Positions 35,735 through 44,631 of a DNA stretch of 64,000 nt are shown one piece after another. Each line of letters opens with the position of its first letter. The first letter of the stretch is position 1. The stretch is taken from contig NZ_CP146232.1 of NCBI RefSeq assembly GCF_037040815.1, forward strand, positions 2,226,501-2,290,500, in the 5' to 3' direction. Both the position numbers and the translations under genes were made by a program. Source of the stretch: Pararoseomonas sp. SCSIO 73927 (GTDB lineage Bacteria; Pseudomonadota; Alphaproteobacteria; Acetobacterales; Acetobacteraceae). The notes under the pieces are model-generated. The model worked only from the letters and a program-made list of their open reading frames with translations. It made no database searches and was not told the origin of the DNA.

Positions 35735-36583
35735 TCAGACCGGCTTCCGCGCTCGCCAGCGACGCGGTTGGTCGGCCGGGAAGGCGATGCCACTGGCATC
35801 CAGCCCGAGGCTGACGAAGAGCTTGGCCAGTTCGATGGCGCAGCGGTAGCCCTCGAACACCGGAATACTCCAGCCCATCTCCTTCAGGCGCTTCTGCAGG
35901 AAGGGCTGCATCCAGTAGCTGGCGGAGCAGCCGAGGATAATGCTCTCCGCCCCATCCTCCTCGATGGCTGCCTCTGCGGCGGCAACGGCGGCTTCCAGCA
36001 TGGCTGAGGGCTGGCCCGAGAGCGCCAGCGCCTTCTCCCTCGCGATGGACTGCTCGCCCTGGTGCGCCGGGCGGGGCAGGGGGAAGTTCACGTTGCGGAT
36101 GGAGGCGCAGTGCTCGGTGAAGCGATACCCCACGACGAGGTTCGCCATCTGCGCGTTGTGCGTCTCGGAGATGTCGATGATGCTGAAGCGATGGCCCTGA
36201 GTGACGGCGATGTGCATCTGGGCATGCGCGCAGCTCGTCACGGGTATGCCATAGCGGCGCCCAATCTCCCGCGCCTCCGGATAGCCGGGATCGCCGCCGC
36301 CGAGCAGCACGACGGCGTCGAAGCGCCCGCTCTCGCAGGCTTCCCGTACCAGGGGCAGGCGGTTCACGCCCACCATCATGAACTCCTCCTTCGTCTCCAC
36401 CGGCCACTGGCCATGGGTGGCGGGGGCACCGGCATGGACGTCCCATTCCACGCTCGCCAGCAGCGGGGCGACGTTGGCGTAATCCATCACCAGGTCCTCG
36501 CGCGTGCCGCTGTGCGGGCGCAGCGCATAGGCGCCGGGCGCGAGGCTGAAGGCGTTGATCAGCATCAGGCGGGGCGTGGTCAT
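35735..36583 (-). CDS. Asp/Glu racemase-fold protein with one catalytic cysteine
   Basis: A 282-residue protein related to the one at 46776. Shared blocks are DYANVAPLLASVEWDVHAG, NRLPLVREACESGRFDAVV, LLGGGDPGYPEAREI, EEDGAESIILGCSASYW and LQKRLKEMGWSIPVFEGYR. The first Cys position of the racemase family is Gly (LGGGDPG), while the second (LGCS) is kept. A one-cysteine layout recalls decarboxylase or isomerase members rather than two-base racemases. It overlaps the upstream MFS gene by 4 bp, so the two are translationally coupled. Confidence 0.8.
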   Translation of the reverse strand: MTTPRLMLINAFSLAPGAYALRPHSGTREDLVMDYANVAPLLASVEWDVHAGAPATHGQWPVETKEEFMMVGVNRLPLVREACESGRFDAVVLLGGGDPGYPEAREIGRRYGIPVTSCAHAQMHIAVTQGHRFSIIDISETHNAQMANLVVGYRFTEHCASIRNVNFPLPRPAHQGEQSIAREKALALSGQPSAMLEAAVAAAEAAIEEDGAESIILGCSASYWMQPFLQKRLKEMGWSIPVFEGYRCAIELAKLFVSLGLDASGIAFPADQPRRWRARKPV

Positions 36584-37800
36584 CGGGTGGAACTTCCAGC
36601 GGAGTGGCTGCGCAGCAGCACGGAGACGAGGAGCGAGACGAGGGCAAGCTGCGCGGCGACGAGGGTCAGCGGCAGCACCCAGCTTCCGGAGAGGGCGACG
36701 AGCAGCGTGAAGCCGGCCGGCGCGAAGAGGTAGCCAAGGAAGGTGAACAGCGTGGACCCCGCCGTGGCCGCGGCAACCTGGGCTGGCGGCGCGAGGCGGG
36801 CGACCTCCGACAGGTAGATGCCGTTCCAGCTGGCCGCCAGGAAGCCCGCCGCGCCCGCCAGCAGGTTGACGACGAGGAGGGAGGTGTCCGCCGGCATCCA
36901 GGCGAAGCCCAGAGTCACCGCGGCGGCCGCCACCGCCTGGATCAGCAGGTTGCGGACGGGCCGCCCAGTGCGGTCTGCCAGCCAGCCCAGGAGTATGCGG
37001 GCGACGACGCCGGCCGCCTGCATGCTGGCGAAGGCTGTTCCGGCCTGCACGAGGCTGAGGCCGTGCGAGAGGTGCAGCCAGGTGACGGAGAAGGTGAAAA
37101 GGCACCCCTGCACAGCGGCGAAGGACATGGCGAGGGCGGTGAGCGGCGGCAACGACGGGTGCAAGCCGAGCGCGACGACAGGCGCCGCCCAGGTCCGCCG
37201 CTGGAGGATAGTGCCGAGGCCGATGGGCTGGCGCGGGTCCCGCTCCGCGTCCAGCGTTTCCTTGAGTGGCTGGATGACCAGCGCTGCGAGGAGTGCGACC
37301 GCGACGGTGACGAGGATGCCCGCCATCCAACCGAAGGCGTTGGCCACCGGCGCGGTCACCAGCCCCGCGAAGGCCCCGCCCAGCGGCGCGCCGGCCTGTT
37401 TGATGGAGAAGATGAGGGTGCGGTGCCCGGCCGGCGCCGTGGCCGCCAGGATGCGGCTGCCGGCGGGCGGGGAAGGACCGTAGCCGATGCCGAGCAGGAG
37501 GGAGGCGGCGACCAGCGCCGGGGTGCTGCCCACGCCGAGCAGCAGCATGGCCGCGGCGGAGACCGCCGCCCCCCATTGCAGCGTGCGCACCGGCCCCATG
37601 CGCGTCAGCAACGGCCCGCCGAGGAGGAGGAACAACGCGGTGCCTGCCGCCACCAGGGCCGAGAGGTTCCCCACTGCCTCCGGCGGGAGGCCGGCCCGGG
37701 CGGTGACCAGGGGCGCGATGACAGGCACGCTCTGGGTCAGGAAGGAGGCGACGGACTGCATCAGCAGCGTCGAGCCCAGCGCCGCGACCCAGGGCAGCAC
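36580..37800 (-). CDS. MFS transporter
   Basis: A 406-residue permease with about twelve membrane helices. The conserved loop between helices 2 and 3 appears as GGPLLTRMGPVRTL, and a matching loop in the second half is LGWLADRTGRPVRNL. The chosen GTG at 37800 lies 3 bp after the GntR stop; a TTG at 37806 would overlap that stop. Being directly downstream of a GntR regulator and coupled to a racemase-fold gene, it is probably the cluster's uptake or efflux permease. The substrate is unknown. Confidence 0.85.
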   Translation of the reverse strand: MLPWVAALGSTLLMQSVASFLTQSVPVIAPLVTARAGLPPEAVGNLSALVAAGTALFLLLGGPLLTRMGPVRTLQWGAAVSAAAMLLLGVGSTPALVAASLLLGIGYGPSPPAGSRILAATAPAGHRTLIFSIKQAGAPLGGAFAGLVTAPVANAFGWMAGILVTVAVALLAALVIQPLKETLDAERDPRQPIGLGTILQRRTWAAPVVALGLHPSLPPLTALAMSFAAVQGCLFTFSVTWLHLSHGLSLVQAGTAFASMQAAGVVARILLGWLADRTGRPVRNLLIQAVAAAAVTLGFAWMPADTSLLVVNLLAGAAGFLAASWNGIYLSEVARLAPPAQVAAATAGSTLFTFLGYLFAPAGFTLLVALSGSWVLPLTLVAAQLALVSLLVSVLLRSHSAGSSTR

Positions 37801-37802
37801 CC

Positions 37803-38531
37803 TCAACCCGCCCCGCCGGCGGGGGGGCTCATCGCCGCCACCGTGTCCATGTAGTGCGCCTGGATGGTGGCAGAGGCGGTGGGGCGGTCTCCCTTCTCCA
37901 TCGCCTCCAGCAGCGCCCAGTGCTGGGCCTGTTGGCGGTGAGTGCCGAGGTCGTCGGCGCGGGCGCGGATGTAGCGCTCGATGTTCACGCGGTGGGTGCG
38001 GAGCATCTCCGCAAGGCGGGGCCAGCCGGCGGCGTCGTAGATCGCGTTGTGGAACTCGGTGTTCAGGTCGGTCCAGGCATCGTCGCGCCTCTTCAGCCGG
38101 TCCATTCGGCGCAGCGTCCGCCGCATTCCCTCCAGCCCCTGCGGCGTGACGCGCTCCATCACGCGGCCGATGCAGAGCTGCTCCAGCGCCACGCGGATGC
38201 TGAAGAGCTCCTCCAGGTCCGCCTGGGTGAGCGTCGTCACCTCCACCCCGCGGTAAGGGAAGACCTGCACCAGCCCCTCGGTCTCCAGCTGCTTCAGCGC
38301 GTCCCTCACGGGGGTCCGGCTGACGCCGTGCGTGGCAGCGATCTCGTCGATGTCGAGCCGGCTGCCGCCGCCTAGCTCGCCGCGCAGGATGCGTTCCCGC
38401 AGGGCGGCGGCGATCACGTCCTGGCGGCTGGGGTAGTGGATGGCGGCCGCACCGGCCGAGGGCTTGGCGGCCGTACCGGCCAGGAGCCTGCGCGCGGAAA
38501 GGGGCTTGCGAAGGGAACGTTCGTTGGTCAT
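37803..38531 (-). CDS. GntR-family transcriptional regulator, FadR/FCD subfamily
   Basis: A 242-residue regulator with an N-terminal winged helix (SRQDVIAAALRERILRGEL, then DIDEIAATHGVSRTPVRDAL and LVQVFPYRGVEV) and a C-terminal all-helical FCD domain that includes DLNTEFHNAIYDAAG and HWALLEAMEKGD, with the Asp/His residues that usually bind a metal and carboxylate ligands. An unusual 35-residue basic, Ala-rich lead precedes the HTH. It is divergent to the CMD-family gene, with a perfect palindrome between them, and heads the minus-strand run, so it probably controls both arms in response to a small carboxylic acid. Confidence 0.9.
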   Translation of the reverse strand: MTNERSLRKPLSARRLLAGTAAKPSAGAAAIHYPSRQDVIAAALRERILRGELGGGSRLDIDEIAATHGVSRTPVRDALKQLETEGLVQVFPYRGVEVTTLTQADLEELFSIRVALEQLCIGRVMERVTPQGLEGMRRTLRRMDRLKRRDDAWTDLNTEFHNAIYDAAGWPRLAEMLRTHRVNIERYIRARADDLGTHRQQAQHWALLEAMEKGDRPTASATIQAHYMDTVAAMSPPAGGAG

Positions 38532-38538
38532 GCTCCAA

Positions 38539-38550
38539 CTAATATATTAG
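38539..38550. promoter_or_regulatory. Perfect palindrome CTAATATATTAG, candidate GntR operator
   Basis: This 12-bp perfect inverted repeat of A and T bases stands out in about 70% GC DNA. It lies 8 bp upstream of the GntR start codon and 28 bp before the divergent CMD-family start, so binding there could block both promoters. Its length and symmetry suit a dimeric FCD-type GntR protein. It may also overlap a -10 element. Confidence 0.6.
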
Positions 38551-38577
38551 ACTCCGCATTTTGCAGGAACCCTCCTT

Positions 38578-39153
38578 TTGCTTCTTCCCCCCGCTGATCC
38601 GGCCGCCGACCCAGTCCTCTCCGACATGTTCGACCGCGTGGCGGCGAGCCGGGGCTGGGTGTCCAATGCCATGAAGTCCTTTGCCCACGCGCCGGAGGGC
38701 CTCGGCGTCTTTTCCGCCGTCGGCCATTACGGCCGCTACGGCACAGCGCTGACGGAGGTGCAGCGCGAGCTGGTGATCCTGCTGGTGGGGCGTGGCGTTC
38801 CCTACGCCTGGGGGCATCACGCGCCGCTCGGGCTGCAGGCCGGGATCACGCAGGCGCAACTCGACGACATCAGGGATGGCCGGGTGCCGGAGACGCTGGC
38901 GGAGGCCGATCGTGCCCTTTGCGCCTACGTCCTCTCCTTCCTCGCGGGGCGCGGCACGGGGCTCGAGATCGCCGGCCCGCTGCGCGCACATTTCAGCCCG
39001 CGCCAGGTCACCGACATCACCCTCCTCGCGGCCTATTACCTCGCGCTCGGCACCTCGATCCTCGCGCTCGGGGTGGAGCTGGAGCCGCCGGAGATCCTCG
39101 CGATCGAGCTGGAATGGCAGCGCAAGCAGAGCGCCCTGCCGGAGGGGAGCTGA
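38578..39153 (+). CDS. Carboxymuconolactone decarboxylase-family protein
   Basis: A 191-residue all-helical protein of the CMD/AhpD superfamily. Family features are ALTEVQRELVILLVGRGVPY and AWGHHAPLGLQAGITQAQLD, the usual place of the E...HH-type active site, and ADRALCAYVLSFLAG, then VTDITLLAAYYLALG. There is no CxxC, so it is not an AhpD-type peroxidase. The TTG start at 38578 gives the full length; an ATG at 38626 would drop 16 residues. It is separated from the GntR gene by the palindromic operator and is followed after 2 bp by a deacetylase-fold gene. Confidence 0.82.
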   Translation: MLLPPADPAADPVLSDMFDRVAASRGWVSNAMKSFAHAPEGLGVFSAVGHYGRYGTALTEVQRELVILLVGRGVPYAWGHHAPLGLQAGITQAQLDDIRDGRVPETLAEADRALCAYVLSFLAGRGTGLEIAGPLRAHFSPRQVTDITLLAAYYLALGTSILALGVELEPPEILAIELEWQRKQSALPEGS

Positions 39154-39155
39154 CC

Positions 39156-39989
39156 ATGCCCCGCCACATCGCCTGCCTGTCCTTCGACTTCGACACCTGG
39201 TCCGGCTTCGCCTCCCGCGGCATGCTGACACCGACCCCCATCTCGCGCGGCGAGTTTGGCGTGATCGGCGCCGGGCGCATCCTGGACCTCCTGGCCAGCC
39301 GCGGAATCAAGTCCAGCTGGTATGTGCCGGGCGTGGTGATCGAAACCTACCCGCAGGCCTGCGAGCGCGTGATCGCCGGCGGGCACGAGATCGGGCACCA
39401 CGGCTGGAGCCACGTGCCGCCCGCCGACCTTCCCGCGGACCGGGAGGCGGAGGAGTTCGCGCGCGCGGTGGAGAGCATCCGTCGCCTGACCGGCAAGGGG
39501 CCGGTCGGCTACCGCTCCCCCTCCTGGGACATTAGCGACCGCACGCTCGACCTCGCGATCCAGCACGGCTGCCGCTACGACAGCAGCATGATGGGGCATG
39601 ACTGCGAGCCCTATTTCGCGCGGCGCGGGGACAAGGTGGCGGCCGACGCGCCGCTGGTCTTTGGTGAGACCACGGATCTGGTGGAGATCCCCATCAGCTG
39701 GTCGCTGGATGACCACCCGCACTTCGAGTTTTTCCGCCTGCCCACCACGCTCATGCCCGGTCTGGCAAATGCCAACGCGGTGCTAGAGAACTGGATCGCG
39801 GACTTCGAGTACATGCGCCGCACCACGGAGTGGGGGATGCTCGTCTTCACCTTCCACCCCTACGTCATCGGCCGCGGGCACCGGATGCTTATGCTGGAGA
39901 AGCTGATCGACGCGCTCGGCAAGATGGGCGCCGAGTTCCTGACGCTGGACGAGATTCAGCAGGAGTTCCGCGCGCGCACCGCCGCCTAG
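39156..39989 (+). CDS. Polysaccharide-deacetylase-fold amidohydrolase (PuuE/NodB family)
   Basis: A 277-residue TIM-like NodB-fold enzyme. The metal site is visible: LSFDFDTW (Asp11, Asp13) and GGHEIGHHGWSHV (His77, His81, His82, His86). RSPSWDIS and HPYVIGRGHR provide the later motifs. The HEIGxHGxSH form and YRSP are typical of the branch that includes cofactor-free allantoinase PuuE and peptidoglycan or amide deacetylases, so a linear or cyclic amide is a plausible substrate. It has no signal peptide and should be cytoplasmic, which argues against a cell-wall polymer. It is coupled (2-bp gap) to the CMD-family gene. Confidence 0.85.
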   Translation: MPRHIACLSFDFDTWSGFASRGMLTPTPISRGEFGVIGAGRILDLLASRGIKSSWYVPGVVIETYPQACERVIAGGHEIGHHGWSHVPPADLPADREAEEFARAVESIRRLTGKGPVGYRSPSWDISDRTLDLAIQHGCRYDSSMMGHDCEPYFARRGDKVAADAPLVFGETTDLVEIPISWSLDDHPHFEFFRLPTTLMPGLANANAVLENWIADFEYMRRTTEWGMLVFTFHPYVIGRGHRMLMLEKLIDALGKMGAEFLTLDEIQQEFRARTAA

Positions 39990-40069
39990 CTCCGCCATGC
40001 GAGGGGCCGCAAGAGCCCCCGCTCCACGACGCCCGATCATCCCACGGTTCGACCCCAGAAGGATCCCCC

Positions 40070-41032
40070 ATGCGCCGACGCCACCTCCTCCTCTCGCCCC
40101 TTACCGTGGCGATGCCGGCCGTGGCCTGGGGGCAGACCTATCCCACCAAGCCTATCCGGATCATCGTGCCCGTGCCGCCTGGCGGCGGCACGGACATCAT
40201 CACGCGGCTGGTGCAGCCGGGGCTGCAGGAGCGGCTGGGCCAGCCCGTGCTGATCGAGAACCGGCCGGGCGGCGGCAGTACCATCGGCACCAACCTCGTT
40301 GCACAGGCGCCGGCCGATGGCCACACGCTGCTAATGATCGACAGCGCTGTGGCGGTGAACCCTTTCCTCTACGCCCGCCTGCCTTTCGACACGGAGCGCG
40401 ATCTCCAGCCCGTCTCGCTGCTCGCCACCGCGCCCGTGATCCTGGTTGCGAATCCCTCCTTCCCGCCAAGGACGGTGAGGGAGGTGCTGGACTATGCGCG
40501 CGTCCATCCCGGCGCGGTGAACTTCGCCTCCGGCGGCAACGGCGCCTCCACCCACCTGGCGGGCGAGATGCTGCGCTCCGTTGCGAAGGTGGACATCGTG
40601 CACGTGCCCTATAGCGGCACGGCCCCGGGCGTCACCGCCGTGCTGGGCGGGCAGACGCAGATTATGTTCGCGGGCATCAGCTCTACCCGGCAATACGTGG
40701 AGGGCGGGCAACTCCGCGCCATCGCCATCACGGGCAACCAGCGCTCCCCTGCCTTGCCGGATGTGCCGACCTTTGCAGAGGCCGGGCTGCCCGAGATGAA
40801 CGCCGAGACGATCTGGGGTCTCTGGGCCCCCGCCGCCACGCCGCCCGCCATCGGCGAGCAGCTGTCACGCGAGATCGCGGCGGTACTCGCTCTGCCGGAG
40901 ATCCGGTCCAAGGCGATTGACCTCGGCTTTGTCACGGCCGGAACGACGCCGGCCGAGTTCTCCGCCCGCTTCCGGCGCGAACTGGAGACCTGGGGCCCGA
41001 TCGTCCGTCAATCCGGCGCGCGGGCGGGCTGA
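40070..41032 (+). CDS. Bug/TctC-family tripartite tricarboxylate transporter receptor (first of three)
   Basis: A 320-residue periplasmic binding protein with a leader ending AVAWGQ. Bug-family blocks: YPTKPIRIIVPVPPGGGTDI, GQPVLIENRPGGGSTIGTN, VNFASGGNGASTHLAGEML, VHVPYSGTAPGVTAVLGGQ and WGLWAPAATPP. Members bind carboxylates and related compounds and normally feed a TctAB permease, but no tctA or tctB gene is in the window. It lies between the deacetylase-fold gene and an SDR gene (4-bp gap). Confidence 0.92.
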   Translation: MRRRHLLLSPLTVAMPAVAWGQTYPTKPIRIIVPVPPGGGTDIITRLVQPGLQERLGQPVLIENRPGGGSTIGTNLVAQAPADGHTLLMIDSAVAVNPFLYARLPFDTERDLQPVSLLATAPVILVANPSFPPRTVREVLDYARVHPGAVNFASGGNGASTHLAGEMLRSVAKVDIVHVPYSGTAPGVTAVLGGQTQIMFAGISSTRQYVEGGQLRAIAITGNQRSPALPDVPTFAEAGLPEMNAETIWGLWAPAATPPAIGEQLSREIAAVLALPEIRSKAIDLGFVTAGTTPAEFSARFRRELETWGPIVRQSGARAG

Positions 41033-41036
41033 GGCG

Positions 41037-41834
41037 ATGGCTGGGCGTGATCTTTCCGACCTCTCGGGCAAGGTCGTCCTCATCTCAGGCGGCGGGGGAG
41101 GGATCGGGAGCGCGGCCGCCCGCGCCTTCGCGGCGGCCGGCGCCGCCGTGGCCGTAGCGGACCGCCTGAAGGAAAGCGCGGAGGCGGCGGCGAAGAGCGT
41201 GCGGCAGGCCGGCGGCGAGGCCCTGGCGCTGGAGACCGACGTCACCTCGGACGAGAGCGTGGCGGCCGCGGTGGCGGGCACCCTCTCGCGCTTCGGGCGG
41301 CTGGACGTGCTCTACAACACCGCGGGCGGCACCGATCCCGCGGACGGGCCGGTGACGGAAGTGCCGCTGGAGGTTTTCGACCGCACCATCAACCTCGATC
41401 TGCGCGGCACCTTCCTGTGCTGCCGCCATGCCATCCCCGCCATCATCCGTGCGGGCGGCGGGGCGGTGATCAACATGTCCTCCGGCGCCGCCCTGCGCGG
41501 GGCGAGCCCCTTCCACGTCTATGGCGCGGCCAAGGGGGCCATCCTTTCCCTCACCCGTGCCCTGGCCGGGCACTACGCGAAGCAGGGCGTGCGGGTGAAC
41601 GCTATCGCCTCCGGCCGCGTGCAGACCGCGCGCATCCTGCGCGACTGGGGCACGCTGGATCCGGCCGACGAGGGGCGCGACCCGCAGAACCCGGCAGCGC
41701 GCCTGCGCGAGTACCCCTTCTGGGTCGGCGACCCCGAGCACATCGCGGCCACCGCCGTGTTCCTGGCCTCGGACGCAGCGCGGATGATCACCGGCACCAC
41801 CATACCCGCCGATGGCGGGCGCTCCGCCTACTGA
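41037..41834 (+). CDS. Short-chain dehydrogenase/reductase
   Basis: A 265-residue classical SDR. The nucleotide site is SGGGGGIG (residues 17-24), followed by NTAGG at the NNAG position; the catalytic set is Ser149 in NMSSGA, Tyr162 and Lys166 in YGAAK. ADRLKE at the end of beta-2 suggests NAD preference. PADGGRSAY is the typical C-terminal end. It lies 4 bp downstream of a Bug receptor gene. Its alcohol or ketone substrate is not known but is presumably an intermediate of the cluster. Confidence 0.92.
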   Translation: MAGRDLSDLSGKVVLISGGGGGIGSAAARAFAAAGAAVAVADRLKESAEAAAKSVRQAGGEALALETDVTSDESVAAAVAGTLSRFGRLDVLYNTAGGTDPADGPVTEVPLEVFDRTINLDLRGTFLCCRHAIPAIIRAGGGAVINMSSGAALRGASPFHVYGAAKGAILSLTRALAGHYAKQGVRVNAIASGRVQTARILRDWGTLDPADEGRDPQNPAARLREYPFWVGDPEHIAATAVFLASDAARMITGTTIPADGGRSAY

Positions 41835-41929
41835 CCACCCGGCACCGTGACACCGGCGCCGGGCGCAGCACGAACGACAAGAGAAGACGCAGGGACGAAC
41901 GTACGGCAACGCCCAGGAGATAGACGACC

Positions 41930-42919
41930 ATGCCACTATCGCCTAGCACCCCATCCCGCCGCGCGCTGCTCGCGGCAACCGGCGCGCTCCTCGCGCAGCC
42001 AGGGCTGGCGCAGCCCGTCGTCTGGCCCAATCGCAGCGTCCGCGTGCTCGTCGGCTACCCGGCTGGCGGTGCCAACGACCTCGTGGCCCGCGCCGTATCT
42101 GCCCCGCTCTCCGATATCCTCGGGCAGAGCTTCGTGGTGGAGAACCGGGCCGGTGCCGCCGGGTCCATCGCCGCGGAGGCCGCAGCCCGCGCCGCGCCGG
42201 ACGGCTACACGCTCTACATGGTCTCCAGCTCCCAGGTGCTGGCGCCTAGCATCCGCCGCAACCTCGGCTTCGATCCCCTGAAGGACTTCACGCCGATCGC
42301 GCTCGGCGCCCGCTCACCCTATTACCTCGCGGTGCATCCCTCCGTCCCGGCGAAGGACGTGAAGGACCTTGTGGCCCTCGCCAAAGCGAGACCAGGTGCG
42401 CTCAGTTACGCCTCCTCCGGAGTCGGCGCCGGCCCGCATCTGACCATGAGCCTCTTCATGGCCGTCGCAGGGGTCGAGTTGGAGCACGTGCCTTACAAGG
42501 GCGATGCCGACCTGATGGCGGACCTGACCACCGGCCGCGTGCCGATCTCTTTCATCTCCGTCGCGGCGAGCTATCCGCACATCAAGGCTGGGACGTTACG
42601 CGCCCTCGCCGTTTCGGGCGGTGAACGTCTCGCGCTGACGCCGGAGGTGCCGACGGTTGCCGAGTGCGGCTACCCCGGCTTCGCCATGGATGCCTGGTGG
42701 GGCCTCGTCGGACCGGCGGGCCTCGCTCCGGAGATCGTAGAGAAGACGGCGGCGGCCATGCGGCCGATCCTCGACGCCCCTGCTTTCACCGCGCGCTTTG
42801 CGACGCTGGGCGTGGTGCCGGGGAAGCTGGGGCCAGCCGAGTTCGGCGCCCTGATCCGCGCCGACCGCAGCCGCTTCGACGAGATCGTCCGCATCGCGAA
42901 GATCCCGGTGCAGGACTGA
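41930..42919 (+). CDS. Bug/TctC-family receptor (second of three)
   Basis: A 329-residue receptor with a leader SRRALLAATGALLAQPGLAQ. Blocks: NRSVRVLVGYPAGGANDLVA, GQSFVVENRAGAAGSIAAEA, LSYASSGVGAGPHLTMSLF, EHVPYKGDADLMADLTTGR and WWGLVGPAGLAPE. It follows the SDR gene after 95 bp and precedes two paralogous hydrolases. Again no TctAB permease is nearby. Confidence 0.92.
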   Translation: MPLSPSTPSRRALLAATGALLAQPGLAQPVVWPNRSVRVLVGYPAGGANDLVARAVSAPLSDILGQSFVVENRAGAAGSIAAEAAARAAPDGYTLYMVSSSQVLAPSIRRNLGFDPLKDFTPIALGARSPYYLAVHPSVPAKDVKDLVALAKARPGALSYASSGVGAGPHLTMSLFMAVAGVELEHVPYKGDADLMADLTTGRVPISFISVAASYPHIKAGTLRALAVSGGERLALTPEVPTVAECGYPGFAMDAWWGLVGPAGLAPEIVEKTAAAMRPILDAPAFTARFATLGVVPGKLGPAEFGALIRADRSRFDEIVRIAKIPVQD

Positions 42920-42941
42920 CGGGACCCGGGGAGGGTGATTT

Positions 42942-43763
42942 ATGACAGAGGCAGCCAGCTTCACCGCGAGCGACGGCGAGACTATCGCCTATTACATCGA
43001 CGACTTCACCGATCCGTGGCGCCGAGCCCCGGTGATGTTCCTGCTGCACTCCGCCATGGGCGATTCGGAGCGCTTCTACTCCTGGGTACCCGGGCTCGCC
43101 CGGCACTTCCGGCTGGTCCGCATGGATCTGCGCGGCCATGGCAGATCCAGCGTGCCGGCTCCTTCCGTGCCGCTGACGATGGACCGGCTGGTGGACGACG
43201 TGGTGGAGCTGATGGCGCTGCTTGGGGTCGGGAAGGCGCATGTCACCGCCAACTCCGCCGGCGGCTACGTGGCGCAGAACCTCGCCATGCGGGAGCCGGA
43301 ACGGGTGCTCAGCATGGCGGTGGTCGGCTCTACCCCCGGCCTCAGCCCTGAGGCGCTGAAGTGGCTGCCGCGCATCAAGGCGGAGGGGCTGCGGCCCTTC
43401 CTGGCTGACACCATCCATATGCGCTTCGACCTCGCCAGCACGGATCCCGGCATGGTCGAGTGGTTTCTTGACCAGACTGGAGGGAATGACCCGGACTTCG
43501 TGGTCCGCTTCATCGGCTATGCCGCGACGCAGGACTGGAGCGACCAGCTCCATCGCATCCGCTGCCCCAGCCTTGTAATCCTGCCGGGCGCAGAGACGGT
43601 GGGTGCCGCCGCCCTCTACGACACGATGCGGGACCGCATCCCCGACGTACGGATGATCGCGTACGAGCACATGCCCCACAACATCGCGGATATGCTGCCG
43701 GACCGCTGCGTCGTGGATATCCTCTCCTTCCACCGCGACAAGTTCGGCTATCCGAAGGCCTGA
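42942..43763 (+). CDS. Alpha/beta hydrolase (first of a tandem pair)
   Basis: A 273-residue hydrolase with nucleophile Ser105 in ANSAGGYVA, oxyanion segment LLHSAMGDSERFYSW, MDLRGHGRSS and catalytic-His region EHMPHNIADM. The N-terminal IDDFTDPWR segment is shared with the next gene's product, marking the two as paralogues. Its acid residue is probably in the ILPGAET loop region or nearby. The family pattern fits lactonases, enol-lactonases or ester hydrolases. It begins 22 bp after the Bug receptor gene. Confidence 0.87.
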   Translation: MTEAASFTASDGETIAYYIDDFTDPWRRAPVMFLLHSAMGDSERFYSWVPGLARHFRLVRMDLRGHGRSSVPAPSVPLTMDRLVDDVVELMALLGVGKAHVTANSAGGYVAQNLAMREPERVLSMAVVGSTPGLSPEALKWLPRIKAEGLRPFLADTIHMRFDLASTDPGMVEWFLDQTGGNDPDFVVRFIGYAATQDWSDQLHRIRCPSLVILPGAETVGAAALYDTMRDRIPDVRMIAYEHMPHNIADMLPDRCVVDILSFHRDKFGYPKA

Positions 43764-43769
43764 AGAGCG

Positions 43770-44606
43770 ATGACCGAGCTGGCGCATGCCCTGTCTCCAA
43801 GCATGGAGTTCCACACGGCAGGCGATGGCATCCGCCTCGCCTGGCGCGTTGACGACTTCACCGATCCCTGGCGCCCCCGGCGCGAGCCGATCCTGCTACT
43901 GCACCCGGCCATGGGCGCCTATCGCCGCTGGTACGGCTGGATTCCGGTCCTCGCGCGCGAGTTTCCAGTGATCTCCATGGAGTTGCGCGGCCACGGTGCC
44001 TCCGAGGTGCCGGATGAGTCCCATCCCATTACCGTCGAGCGCCTCTGCGACGACGTGCGGGAGCTGCTGGACGCGACCGGCGTGGCGCGCGTCCATCTCG
44101 TCGGCAATTCCGCGGGCGGCTATGTCGGGCAGCGGCTGGCTATCGAGGACCCTCAGCGCATCGCCACTCTGTCACTCTTCGCCTCAACGCCCGGCCTGCG
44201 GAACAGCAAGGCCGGCACCTGGCCGGCGGAGATCGCGCGGGTGGGGCTGGAGACCTTCGTGCGCGCGACGGTGACGGACCGCTTTCCCGAGGGCACGGAT
44301 CCCGGGCTGGTGGACTGGTTCTGCCGCCAGACCGGGGGCAACGACCCGCACTGGATCAGCCGCTTCGTGACCCATATGGCCAGCCGGGACTGGACGGAGG
44401 AGCTGCCGCGCATCGCCTGCCCCACCCTGATCGTCGCACCCGGCCACGAGCCCATTGGGTCGCACACCCAGTACGAGATCATGCGAGACATGATCCCGCG
44501 GGCGGAACTGCTGACCTATGAAGGAATGCCGCACAATCTCGGCGACGCGGTGCCGGAGCGCTGCGCCCGCGATGTCCTCGGCTTCCTGCGGCGCCAGGGT
44601 GCCTGA
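43770..44606 (+). CDS. Alpha/beta hydrolase (second of a tandem pair)
   Basis: A 278-residue paralogue of the preceding protein, starting 6 bp after it. Nucleophile Ser114 lies in VGNSAGGYVG, with VDDFTDPWR near residue 28, LLHPAMGAYRRWYGW, MELRGHGASEV and the C-terminal EGMPHNLGDAVPERC. Both proteins keep FLDQTGGNDP or FCRQTGGNDP in the cap region, so they probably act on similar compounds. Tandem duplication followed by divergence is the simplest explanation. Confidence 0.87.
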   Translation: MTELAHALSPSMEFHTAGDGIRLAWRVDDFTDPWRPRREPILLLHPAMGAYRRWYGWIPVLAREFPVISMELRGHGASEVPDESHPITVERLCDDVRELLDATGVARVHLVGNSAGGYVGQRLAIEDPQRIATLSLFASTPGLRNSKAGTWPAEIARVGLETFVRATVTDRFPEGTDPGLVDWFCRQTGGNDPHWISRFVTHMASRDWTEELPRIACPTLIVAPGHEPIGSHTQYEIMRDMIPRAELLTYEGMPHNLGDAVPERCARDVLGFLRRQGA

Positions 44607-44631
44607 GCGGGCACTGCGTGCGGGCGGCGGG

